This document shows, piece by piece, positions 25,450 through 34,600 of a stretch of 64,000 bases of DNA. The position numbers and the translations under genes were made by a program. The stretch is from an uncultured Cohaesibacter sp. GTDB taxonomy: Bacteria > Pseudomonadota > Alphaproteobacteria > Rhizobiales > Cohaesibacteraceae. The stretch covers positions 930,001 to 994,000 of the forward strand of contig NZ_OY782763.1 of NCBI RefSeq assembly GCF_963678225.1, given 5' to 3'. Position 1 is the first letter of the stretch. The number at the start of each line of letters is the position of its first letter. The notes beneath the pieces are model-generated. The model was not told the DNA's origin, ran no database searches, and saw nothing but the letters and a program-made list of their open reading frames with translations.

Positions 25450-27006
25450 ATGAAAGTCCTTGAAGAGCTTCGCATCGCAACGGCCAATCTAGCCGACTTC
25501 GCGAGCGACATGACAGAGCCATCGGTTCGCCTCGGGGTGACGGGTCTTGCCCGAGCTGGCAAGACCATCTTCATATCCTCCAGCCTGCACAATATCATCC
25601 ACCGCGGACGCCTGCCCCGCTTCGAGGCCCATGCCACAGGGCGCATTGGCACTGCCGAAATCACGCCCCAACCAGACAGCCTGACTCCGCGTTTTCGCTA
25701 TGAGGATCATGTCGCGGATTTGACCGACAAACGCATCTGGCCCTCCTCCACCAGCCGCACCAGTCAGGTGCGCCTGTCACTGCGCTACCAGTCTCGCGAC
25801 ACCCTCAAACGCACCTTGCGATCCGACCGCCTCGCCCTTGACATCGTCGATTATCCGGGCGAGTGGCTACTTGATCTGACCCTGATGGATCACAGCTTCC
25901 AAAGCTGGTCAAAGCGCTCTTTCCAGCAGGCTCGACAACCGCTCTACAAGCCCTATTCCCAAGCCTGGCTAACCTATGCCAACAGCATCCAGAGCAAGAT
26001 TGACGCGAACGAACAGGGCGACGAACCGGTACTGGAAACCATCGCCCGCGAAACAGCCAACAACTTTACCGCGTATCTTCTGAAAGCCAAAAAGGCGCGG
26101 GGGGCCTATGCTCTTCTCACGCCGGGGCGTTTTCTCATGCCCGGCGATTTGCAGGATAGCCCAGCCCTCACATTCGCCCCCTTGCCTGAAGCACTCTATA
26201 GCAAGGATCGCAAGAGCCTATGGGCGATCATGGAGCGCCGCTTCGAGGCCTACAAGACCTCCATCGTCCAGCCCTTCTATCGTGATCACTTCGCCCGCCT
26301 CGACCGGCAGATCGTTCTGATCGACCTGCTCGCAGCCCTTAACGAAGGCCCCGATACGCTGGCCGAGCTGGAAGATACCATCACAGAAATTCTGCGTGCC
26401 TTCCGTCCCGGCTCGCATTTCTGGCTGCGCAATCTCGTCTCCCGCCGCATCGACAAAATCCTCTTTGCAGCAACCAAGGCAGACCACTTGCACCATACCT
26501 CGCATGACCGGCTGGAACGCATCCTCAGCCGCCTTGTTGAGCGCGCAGCCAAGCGGGTAGAAGCCTCCGGCGCAGACTATGAGACCATGGCCATTGCGGC
26601 AGTCAGGGCAACACGGGAAGCCACCCTCACCGTTGAGGGAGACGAATTGCCCTCTCTTATCGGCATTCCGATGCAAGGTGAATCTCTGGGCGAGGATGAA
26701 TTTGATGGAGAAACAGAATTCGCTCTATTTCCCGGGGACTTACCCAAGAATCCTGAATCAGTTTTCAAACGTGTTGAATCAGTTTCTCACCCCATTTATA
26801 CCCCGAAAGCGGATTCAACACTTGAAGACAAATCCGGGCAAGTTGAATCATTTTCTGAACTGCCGGAGCATTTTGAGGACCCACTTTGCTTTGTCCGGTT
26901 CAGGCCGCCAGAGCTCGACAAGGATGCCGAGGGCGTTGCCCGCTCGCTTCCCCATATTCGCCTCGACAGAGCCCTCGACTATTTGCTGGGAGACATTCTG
27001 AAATGA
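25450..27006 (+). CDS. ycjX: YcjX-like P-loop protein (DUF463)
   Basis: A 518-residue member of the YcjX/DUF463 family of GTPase-like P-loop proteins, associated with stress responses; the molecular role is poorly known. Walker A is GLARAGKT (residues about 33-40), and the DIVDYPGEWLLDLTLMD region plays the Walker B/switch part. FWLRNLVSRRIDKILFAATK further supports the family. A good ribosome binding site (GAGGCGGAAGAT) precedes ATG. Its stop overlaps the next gene by 4 nt, and the YcjX-YcjF pairing is conserved in proteobacteria. Confidence 0.88.
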   Translation: MKVLEELRIATANLADFASDMTEPSVRLGVTGLARAGKTIFISSSLHNIIHRGRLPRFEAHATGRIGTAEITPQPDSLTPRFRYEDHVADLTDKRIWPSSTSRTSQVRLSLRYQSRDTLKRTLRSDRLALDIVDYPGEWLLDLTLMDHSFQSWSKRSFQQARQPLYKPYSQAWLTYANSIQSKIDANEQGDEPVLETIARETANNFTAYLLKAKKARGAYALLTPGRFLMPGDLQDSPALTFAPLPEALYSKDRKSLWAIMERRFEAYKTSIVQPFYRDHFARLDRQIVLIDLLAALNEGPDTLAELEDTITEILRAFRPGSHFWLRNLVSRRIDKILFAATKADHLHHTSHDRLERILSRLVERAAKRVEASGADYETMAIAAVRATREATLTVEGDELPSLIGIPMQGESLGEDEFDGETEFALFPGDLPKNPESVFKRVESVSHPIYTPKADSTLEDKSGQVESFSELPEHFEDPLCFVRFRPPELDKDAEGVARSLPHIRLDRALDYLLGDILK

Positions 27007-28124
27007 CTTGGGACAACAACGCAGGAAGCGATCAGCCTAGCCCACGCAAGCGCGCCCCCAGAGCCGTCAAGCTGGACAGAGGAGCCTATGGCGAAGACAT
27101 TGCGCGCCCCTCTCCGGACACCGCCGCCACCCTGTCGATGACATCGGACTTCACACCAGACAGTGAGGACTATTTCGACAAGGTGAATGAGACAAGCGAG
27201 ACCCGATACAAGCCCGTACGCAAACGCGGATGGTCTCTCTCCGCCTTTTTCTGGAGTGCCTTTTCAGGCATCGTGACGCTGGCCATCGGGCTCTGGCTCG
27301 ACCGCCTGATCCGCGACCTTTTCGCCCGCTGGGATTATCTTGGCTGGGCAGGACTGGCGCTTGTTGCCATCGCGATTTTGTCTCTTCTCTTCTTCGTCGC
27401 ACGAGAGCTCCTAGCCCTGCGGCGCCTCTCTCATCTGGACCATCTACGCGCCAAGGTTGAAGATATTTATCAAGAAGGGGACCGCAAAGACGCACAACAG
27501 ATCGCCAACAACCTGCTCGATCTTTACAAGGAACAGCCGTCTTTATTCCGCGCCCGCCAGACCCTCAAACAGGACCTGCCACACCTCTTCGATCGGGAAG
27601 ATATTCTCGCCCAGACAGAGCAGATTCTTATGCCTCCGATTGACCGTCTGGTGACCCATCGCGTCCATCAGGCGGCCAAGCGCGTAGCTGTGGTCACGGC
27701 CCTCAGCCCCCGCGCCCTGTTCGATATCGTGGTGGTGCTGGTCGAGACCATCCGCATGGTCCGCTTCATTGCCGAGAGCTATGGCAACCGCCCCGGCTTC
27801 GTCGCGATGCTGCGCCTGACAGGACACATCGCCAGTCACCTTGCGGTAACGGGAGGCATGGCCGCAGGCGAAAGCCTTCTCCAGCAGATCGTCGGCCACG
27901 GCCTTGCCGCCCGCCTCTCTGCCAAGCTAGGCGAGGGTCTGCTCAATGGCATCCTAACCGCGCGCATTGGCCTAACCACGATCGCCCTTTGTCGCCCCAT
28001 GCCCTTCATCACCAAACCGCAACCGCAGTTGGGGGCTGTGATCAAAACCCTAAGAGCCACATCCGAAGAGATGGAGAAGGAAGAAGAAGAACTGAGCGGC
28101 AAGAACAAAGGCACCAAACGCTAG
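27003..28124 (+). CDS. ycjF: YcjF-like membrane protein (TIGR01620/DUF697)
   Basis: A 373-residue membrane protein with a polar N-terminus, two membrane segments (about residues 80-100 and 112-135; FFWSAFSGIVTLAIGLWLD and GWAGLALVAIAILSLLFFVA) and a C-terminal hydrophobic domain (VVTALSPRALFDIVVVLVET). ATG 27003 overlaps the ycjX stop as ATGA; an in-frame extension upstream would lie inside ycjX and is rejected. It is likely cotranscribed and functions with the YcjX-like protein. Confidence 0.85.
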   Translation: MTWDNNAGSDQPSPRKRAPRAVKLDRGAYGEDIARPSPDTAATLSMTSDFTPDSEDYFDKVNETSETRYKPVRKRGWSLSAFFWSAFSGIVTLAIGLWLDRLIRDLFARWDYLGWAGLALVAIAILSLLFFVARELLALRRLSHLDHLRAKVEDIYQEGDRKDAQQIANNLLDLYKEQPSLFRARQTLKQDLPHLFDREDILAQTEQILMPPIDRLVTHRVHQAAKRVAVVTALSPRALFDIVVVLVETIRMVRFIAESYGNRPGFVAMLRLTGHIASHLAVTGGMAAGESLLQQIVGHGLAARLSAKLGEGLLNGILTARIGLTTIALCRPMPFITKPQPQLGAVIKTLRATSEEMEKEEEELSGKNKGTKR

Positions 28125-28281
28125 GCTCGTTTGACCGGCGAACCAAGGCAAGCAACCACTAAAACCATGCGCAAAGAGCGCCAGACGAATAGGACGATCA
28201 ATTTTCTTGATTTGACGGGGTTGCGGAGCGCCTGCTAGGTATCAGTCCCCTTCCGAGTTCCCTTTTTATAAAGGCTCCGTC

Positions 28282-29493
28282 ATGAAAGCTTCTGCTGTTC
28301 CCGCCAACTCTTGGCGTACCCCGTTCGTTCTGCTCATGCTCATGGCGGCCGCAAACCAGCTTGGCTTTGCAAGCTGGAACAATTTGCTCAACAATTTCGC
28401 CATCAATGAGGTGGGCTTTACCGGACGGGAAATTGGCATCGCCCAGTCCATTCGCGAGATACCAGGCTTTCTGGCCTTCACCGCTATCTTCGTGTTGCTG
28501 ATCATGCGCGAACAGACCATGGCCTTTCTGGCACTGGCCTTTCTCGGTGTGGGCGTGGCCATGACGGGCTTTTTGCCAACCATCTATGGCCTTTATTTTT
28601 CGACCATCATCATGTCCATCGGCTTCCACTATTATGAAACGGCGAACCAGTCCCTTTCGCTGCAGTGGCTGCCCAAAGACAAAGCCCCCGCCATGATGGG
28701 ACGCATCCTGGCGGTTGCAGCGACCGCACAGTTGGTGGCCTATGGTGTGATCTTCATCACCTGGAAGACGATGCATCTGTCTTACGAGACTGTCTTTCTG
28801 ATCGGCGGCTCGATGACGATCATCATGATTGCCGTTCTCTGGTTCCTCTTCCCACAATTTGAAGCCCCGAACCCGCAGCGCAAGAAGCTGGTGCTGCGCC
28901 AGCGCTACTGGCTCTATTATGCCCTCACCTTCATGGGAGGCGCCCGCCGCCAGATCTTTACGGTCTTTGCAGGCTTCATGATGGTGGAAAAATTCGGTTA
29001 TCGCGTGGATGAGATTGCAGCGCTGTTCTTTATCAACTGCCTCTTCAACATGATCTTTGCGCCACAGATCGGCAAGTTCATCGGACGCTTTGGCGAGCGG
29101 CGCATGATGGGCATTGAGTATGTCGGCCTGTTCCTGATCTTCACCTCTTATGCCTTCGTCTCCAGCCCGTGGATGGCAGCCGCCCTCTATGTTGCAGACA
29201 ATGCCTTCTTTGCCATGGCAATTGCGATGAAGACCTACTTCCAGAAGATTGCCGACCCGGCAGACATTGCTCCCACCGCAGGGGTGGCCTTTACCATCAA
29301 CCATATCGCAGCCATCGTCATTCCAGCATCCTTTGGGCTTATCTGGCTGATCAATCCAGCAGCCGTTTTCCTGCTCGGCTCCTGCATGGCAATCATTTCC
29401 TTCATCCTTTCCCGCTTCGTGCCAAGACATCCCGAAGAAGGCCATGAGTGGGTCGGCAAGGCACCATCAGCACCGCAACCGGCGGCCGAATAA
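28282..29493 (+). CDS. MFS transporter
   Basis: A 403-residue major facilitator protein with about 12 hydrophobic segments (for example FLAFTAIFVLLIMREQTMAF, TVFLIGGSMTIIMIAVLWFL and YALTFMGGARRQIFTVFAGF). The substrate is not evident. The motif FTGREIGIAQSIREIPGF after the first helix is typical of one MFS group. It is convergent with the methyltransferase gene, 38 nt away, with no clear terminator. Confidence 0.82.
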   Translation: MKASAVPANSWRTPFVLLMLMAAANQLGFASWNNLLNNFAINEVGFTGREIGIAQSIREIPGFLAFTAIFVLLIMREQTMAFLALAFLGVGVAMTGFLPTIYGLYFSTIIMSIGFHYYETANQSLSLQWLPKDKAPAMMGRILAVAATAQLVAYGVIFITWKTMHLSYETVFLIGGSMTIIMIAVLWFLFPQFEAPNPQRKKLVLRQRYWLYYALTFMGGARRQIFTVFAGFMMVEKFGYRVDEIAALFFINCLFNMIFAPQIGKFIGRFGERRMMGIEYVGLFLIFTSYAFVSSPWMAAALYVADNAFFAMAIAMKTYFQKIADPADIAPTAGVAFTINHIAAIVIPASFGLIWLINPAAVFLLGSCMAIISFILSRFVPRHPEEGHEWVGKAPSAPQPAAE

Positions 29494-29531
29494 AAGCAGA
29501 GAATGCAGAAAATAAAGAATGGCCTGCGCGC

Positions 29532-30185
29532 TCAGCGCTTACGCGCCACACCGACATGGTGGGTTCCCAGGATGCGGGTGCCCACCCCCAGGTCATAGAT
29601 ATCGTAACGCTCCATTTTAAAGCCCGCCTGCTGAATGAGCGCCCCCGTGTCCCGGTTAAGGTGACAACCCGCCGCCATCCAGCGCCATGGCGCATTGAAC
29701 CGGTCCTGAAGCCGCGCCACATGAGCCTTGGGTGAACGGCCGTGTTCGCAGAAGAGAAGACGTCCATGCGGACGTAAAATGCGATGCGCTTCCCCCAGAG
29801 CCGCCATCACGTTTGGTATGGAGCACAGACTGTAGGTGACAACCACGGTGTCCGCCGAAGCAGACGACAAAGACATCGCTTCTGCGCTCTCCACCAGCAA
29901 CTCGGCGGGCAAATCCTGTTTGGCTATGGCCTTCTCTCCCAAAAGAGGCAGTCCGTCATCGGGATTGACTCCAATCAGGCTGCGCACGGCGCTGCGGTCA
30001 TAGTGAGGTAAGTTCAAACCGGAGCCAAAGCCGATTTCCACCACATCCCCTTGTGCCATCGGAACCACCTTGGTGCGCTGACGCGTGACCACCGGCAACC
30101 CGCACACAAGATGCACGCCAATCGGCATGAAACCGCCCAAAAGAGACCCCGCCCGTTTGCTTTTGCTGGCGCAACAGTCTGTCAC
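29532..30185 (-). CDS. Class I SAM-dependent methyltransferase
   Basis: A 217-residue methyltransferase with motif I VVEIGFGSGLNLPHY, motif II area ESAEAMSLSSASADTVVVTY, and HRILRPHGRLLFCEHG, as in UbiE/Methyltransf_11 proteins. The substrate is unknown. The start is GTG at 30185, supported by a strong ribosome binding site (GGAGGCGGG) directly upstream. Cysteines near the N-terminus (TDCCASK) are unusual but not informative. Confidence 0.8.
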   Translation of the reverse strand: MTDCCASKSKRAGSLLGGFMPIGVHLVCGLPVVTRQRTKVVPMAQGDVVEIGFGSGLNLPHYDRSAVRSLIGVNPDDGLPLLGEKAIAKQDLPAELLVESAEAMSLSSASADTVVVTYSLCSIPNVMAALGEAHRILRPHGRLLFCEHGRSPKAHVARLQDRFNAPWRWMAAGCHLNRDTGALIQQAGFKMERYDIYDLGVGTRILGTHHVGVARKR

Positions 30186-30261
30186 CCCGCCTCCATTTCG
30201 TTAATGTCGAATATACAAAACTACCAAACTCAATGTGCCCGATCCCTTCGCACGCTTCAAT

Positions 30262-30294
30262 AAAAAAGCGAAGGCCTGCACCAGACCTTCGCTT
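30262..30294 (-). terminator. Terminator behind the ferredoxin gene
   Basis: A 9-bp stem (AAGCGAAGG / CCTTCGCTT, 30266-30274 and 30286-30294) with an 11-nt loop is followed, read leftward, by six T. It ends the leftward ferredoxin transcript, 35 nt after its stop. Confidence 0.85.
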
Positions 30295-30328
30295 GTCATA
30301 ACGTCTTTACCCTTAAGAGCAATGCCCG

Positions 30329-30649
30329 TCAGGCTTGAGATTCGGGGATGCGCACCACGAGCCCATCCAATTCGTCAGTCACCTTGATCTGACAGGAAAG
30401 GCGGCTCCGCTCATCAGCATCTTGGGCAAAATCCAGCATATCCTCTTCCATGGCCCCTGGTTCACCGGTTTTCTCGGCCCATGCCTCATCGACATAAACA
30501 TGACAGGTCGCGCAAGAGCAGGCGCCGCCGCACTCGGCTTCAATTCCGGGAACGCCATTTTTGATGGCCGTTTCCATCACGGTCGCACCTTCCTTGGCCT
30601 CCACGTCATACTGCGTCTCATCAAATGTAATATAAGTAATCTTCGGCAT
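30329..30649 (-). CDS. 2Fe-2S ferredoxin (adrenodoxin type)
   Basis: A 106-residue electron carrier. The cluster ligands are in the pattern C-x5-C-x2-C ([15 protein letters not shown], residues about 40-49) with the fourth Cys in RLSCQIKV, as in adrenodoxin/FdxB-like ferredoxins that serve monooxygenases or Fe-S assembly. No hsc or isc genes are adjacent, so the partner is not known. A terminator follows at 30262-30294. Confidence 0.92.
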   Translation of the reverse strand: MPKITYITFDETQYDVEAKEGATVMETAIKNGVPGIEAECGGACSCATCHVYVDEAWAEKTGEPGAMEEDMLDFAQDADERSRLSCQIKVTDELDGLVVRIPESQA

Positions 30650-30775
30650 GAACTCAGCTCGCTGGTCTATTATTGGTCAGGTTCCCTGCATATAGACAAT
30701 TTTGCCTCGATTACAAAGAGGGCGAATTGTATCGAAGGGTAACTCATGTGCGCATTTTTGCGCGCCCCGGTGCAG

Positions 30776-31099
30776 TCACCCTTTTTCAAGCAATGCAGCA
30801 ATCTCGAGCACCGTTCTGTCAACAGCCCCTTTTAGAGACAGGATTTCTCTCGACCGGTCGCCAGATGCCTTCTCAACAGCTTCCGCAGCAGTTGCAACGC
30901 TCCAGGCACCGATGCCACGAGCCGATCCCTTTATACTATGGGCAATCTGGCTCACCTCTTCAGAAGCGGAAACCAAACGAGGCATTGTCTCGCTCATATG
31001 ATCCACAAAAATGGATAGAACCTGCTTCTGCAGCCCCTCGTCCCCCATGGTCTGTCTGGCCAGGTGATCCAGATCGAGGCCGCAATTTTGTGTATCCAT
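30776..31099 (-). CDS. Small Hpt-domain phosphotransfer protein
   Basis: A 107-residue protein that is essentially one Hpt domain: the phospho-accepting His is in IAHSIKGSARGIGAWSVATA (about residue 53). Stand-alone Hpt proteins pass phosphate between hybrid kinases and response regulators. The frame is open from GTG 31165; ATG 31099 is preferred because GGGGAG lies 13-18 nt upstream and the extra N-terminus has no domain character. No kinase or regulator gene is adjacent; a SixA-type phosphatase that could act on it lies 5.6 kb away. Confidence 0.85.
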   Translation of the reverse strand: MDTQNCGLDLDHLARQTMGDEGLQKQVLSIFVDHMSETMPRLVSASEEVSQIAHSIKGSARGIGAWSVATAAEAVEKASGDRSREILSLKGAVDRTVLEIAALLEKG

Positions 31100-31158
31100 G
31101 CCCACTTTTCTCTCCCCTTGAGTGGCCTTTGCAGGAATCAAAATATTTTCCAAAATGG

Positions 31159-31176
31159 TTACCACGCGTTAACCAT
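31159..31176. promoter_or_regulatory. CtrA-like half site upstream of the Hpt gene
   Basis: TTAC-N6-TTAACCAT, with the perfect TTAACCAT half site at 31169-31176. The same N6 spacing occurs at the fliL box (1106-1123). It is about 70 nt upstream of the chosen Hpt start. The evidence is motif only. Confidence 0.3.
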
Positions 31177-31562
31177 GTTTGCCGGATTCGTAGCGACTCG
31201 CCATAAATATTTTGTGCAATTTTGCATGTCTCGACAGTGCAGGGGCAAACAAAATCAAAAAGATAAAAAACACAGTAAACACATATAGTTAACAGACAAG
31301 TCCTAATCCTCCCCCTGAAACACCCCTCGACATCATGCGATTTTGGTTAACAGCTTGAGAGGACTCATGAAAAATAGTAGTTCCTTTGCCTTTCCTCTCC
31401 TTGTACGATGCGTCGCAATATGTTGGACACTCTTTTCTATCCACCTTGCCCCCGCAGCGCATCGCTTGCGGACGTCCAAGAGCTATTGGCGCGCGGATTC
31501 CTGGATACAAGGATCCCCGGATAGGAATAGTGACGATAAGGTTTGACCCTTTAGAGGTTTGT
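31177..31562. other. Region before the GPR-like gene; possible 59-codon ORF
   Basis: The direct repeat GTTAACAG occurs at 31288-31295 and 31346-31353. A 59-codon frame (ATG 31367 to 31546) has GAGAGGACTC in front and a hydrophobic N-terminus like a signal peptide (LVRCVAICWTLFSIHLAPAA), but the rest is nondescript. I regard it as a possible small secreted peptide or simply leader sequence, not a firm gene. Confidence 0.3.
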
Positions 31563-31608
31563 CACTCGCTTGAGGCTAGTTCCACCCGGTTTGGTGGGAG
31601 TACGAGTG
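31563..31608 (+). promoter_or_regulatory. Structured RNA leader of the GPR-like gene
   Basis: An outer stem CACTCG/CGAGTG (31563-31568, 31603-31608) encloses an inner hairpin CCACC/GGTGG (31582-31586, 31593-31597, extendable by two pairs). It ends 45 nt before the start codon. No known riboswitch class is recognised. Confidence 0.4.
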
Positions 31609-31652
31609 AAAAGCCCGATGCAAGTATTGAGTAGAACAAGGCTAGAGCAGAC

Positions 31653-34600
31653 ATGGTAACGAAGTCTCCAAAGATTCAGGATCCGACAGAAGCGGCTCTG
31701 TCAGCGGTTGAAGATGCTTTGAAAATGGATTTCGACGTCTCCGAAGAGACCAATGAATCCAAGCCGAAAGACGACGCTGACACGGCAAGAGACGCCTCGG
31801 GCGAAAAGGCAGCTGCCAAAGGCGAAGGGCGCGGCAACAAGATCAAGCCAAGGCCAGCCAATGACGATCAGCAATCGGTCGGCCATCTGCTGCATTCCCT
31901 GCAACAGCCACCAAGCTCGGCTCCTTACATGTTTGCCTCGATCCTGTCGCTCTTCTGGGTTGCCATTGGCGGGGGCCTGTTCTTCATGGGCTTTGGCGGT
32001 GAGCAGATCGCTCAGGACGGCTTTGCATCCCTGATGGATTCGCCCGCGGCTCTTGCAGCCATGGCAGGCATCTTCCTACCGGTGATCCTGTTCTTCATGA
32101 TGGCCTACATTGTTGTTCGGGCGCATGAAATGCGTCAGGTGTCCAACGCCATGACGCAGGTTGCTATGCGTCTTGTGGAGCCGGAAAACGTCGCCAAGGA
32201 ATCGGTCGTCAATGTTGGTCAGGCCATTCGCCGCGAAGTTGCCTCCATGAGCGACGGCATCGAACGGGCTCTGGCCCGTGCTTCCGAACTGGAAGTGATG
32301 GTGCATAACGAAGTATCCTCGCTGGAACGCGCCTATACCGAGAACGAACTGCGCATTCGCTCGCTGATCGACGAACTGATCACCCAGCGTGAAGCCATCG
32401 TGACCAACTCAGAACGCGTGCGCGCCTCCATTTCCGGCGCCCATACCAGCCTCTCCGACGAGCTGAACACCACCAGCGAGTCGATCTCCAAAAGCGTTTC
32501 CGATGCAGGATCGCGCGTTACCCTGTCTCTGGCTGAAAAAGGGGAGCAGATCACCATCGCGCTGGCCAACGCTGGCGAGACCATGGTCAATGTGCTTTCC
32601 AACCGCGGCTCCGATCTGGTGGATCGCCTCTCCACCACCGGCGCCAATGTGACCGAATCCCTGACCGATGCCGGTCAGTCGATCACCAATCAGCTCAGCA
32701 TGTCTGGCACCGACATTTCTCAGAAACTGGAAATGACCGGTAGCGACCTGACGAGCCAGCTCGCCAGCATCGGCCATGAAGTAACCGATCGCTTCATCGG
32801 CGCAGGTCAGGAACTGACCTCCACTCTCTCCCAGACAGGCGAGACGGTAACCCAGAATATCGCCGAAGTTGGCGCCGGACTGAACACCAATCTGCAGTCC
32901 ATCGGCAATGACGTAACGGCCAACCTGTCGACCACCGGCAACGCGCTCACCAGCGAGTTGAAGTCCATCGGCTCGGAAGTCACCGAGAATCTTGCCTACA
33001 CCGGCAGTTCCCTGACGAGCGAGTTGAAATCCATCGGCACCGAGGTCACGACCAATCTGGCCGACACGGGCAACAGCCTCACCGGCGAGTTCAGAACCAT
33101 CGGCGCGGAAGTCACCGCGAATCTTTCCAGCACTGGCGGCGCCCTCAGCACCGAGCTGCGCACCATTGGTACGGAAGTCACCGAAAATCTGGCCAACACC
33201 GGCAATTCTCTTAGCAGCGAGCTGAAAACCATCGGCACCGAGGTTACCGAGAATATCGCAACCACCGGCCAGTCTTTGACGGACAATCTCAGAAGCTTCG
33301 GTACCGAAGTTACGACGAACCTTGCCGATACCGGCGGTTCCATCACGTCTGAGCTTCGTGAAATCGGTACGTCTGTCACCGGCAGCCTGACGGAAATCAG
33401 CTCCACGATGACCCTCTCCATGTCCGAGACGGGCTCCACCGTGGCAGAAAATATCCGCACGCAAGGCACCGAGATCGTTTCGGCCATCACCGAACGCTCC
33501 TCCGAAGTTTCCCAGGCCCTCAAAGGCACTGGCGATGCGCTTCTAGTGGATCTGTCGCTGCGCGGCACGGAAATCAACGAGAAGCTGGACGAGACGGGTA
33601 CCAACATTGCCCAGACCATTTCCAGCACCGGCGAAACGCTTACCCAGCGCATGACGCAGACCGGAACCCATATTTCCGAAACCCTGTCAACGCAGGGCGA
33701 GCAGTTCACCATTAAGCTCGACACTACAGCAGAGCGCATTCATCAGACGGTCACCGTCAAGGGCGGCGAGCTCAACGAGCAGCTTGAAGCCCATGCCTCC
33801 AATCTGGGCTCGATGCTGGATGAACGTACAAGCAGCATGAGCATTGTGCTTGAGACCCAGTCCAAGGCTATGTCCGAAAATCTCGAAGAAGCCACGGGCA
33901 AGGCAACCGACGCGCTCAACTCCCGTTCCATGGAAGTCACCGAACGCCTTGCCATGGTCGGCACCGAGATCGCCAAGGTCATTGCCCAGCGCGGCAACAA
34001 GGTCAAGGACCTGTTCGAGAGTGCTGGCGGCGAACTCACCAACGCCCTGCAGGGTCAGAGCGAAGAGATCCGCATCGCCATGGAAGAACGCGTCAAGGCG
34101 TTCGACGATGTCATTACCGTTGGCGGCACCAATCTCGTCAGTCATCTTGGCGATCGCCTCGACAATCTCAGCCAGTCCATGGATCAGCGCATCAACTCGC
34201 TTGACCAGACCCTGTTCGCACGAGCCGGTGAAATTGAAAGCATGCTGGATAACCGCCTTGAAGGCTTCTCGGTCAGCGTTTCGGCGCGTGCTGAAGAAGT
34301 GGCCAACGCGCTTACCAGCCGCACCGAAACATTCGAGCAGGAAATTGCGACACGCCTGAGTGGCTTCGAAGACAATGTCTCCAGCCTGACGATGAATTTC
34401 GCCACCAAGGCCGACACGCTCAATACCGCACTGGAAGAGCGCACCACAAGACTGGACGAAACCCTCGATTCCCGAGCACGCAATATCAACGAAACGCTGC
34501 TTGAGCGCACCCGCGATATCGCGCAGGCCTACTCGCAAGGGCAGAATGACATCAACGAGAGCATGGACAAGCGTCTCACTCTGGTTGGCGAAACCCTGTC

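Noticed and set aside
28198-29445. 415-codon open frame antisense to the MFS gene
   Set aside because: The product is rich in His, Asp and Gly with no fold pattern, whereas the forward frame encodes a clear 12-helix transporter.
31367-31546. 59-codon ORF with a signal-peptide-like start before the GPR-like gene
   Set aside because: It has a ribosome binding site, but the second half is featureless and it overlaps what looks like leader RNA, so I did not call it a gene.
32922-33383. Tandem 66-bp repeats considered as a CRISPR array
   Set aside because: The units are contiguous, have no spacers and keep the reading frame of a coiled-coil protein.
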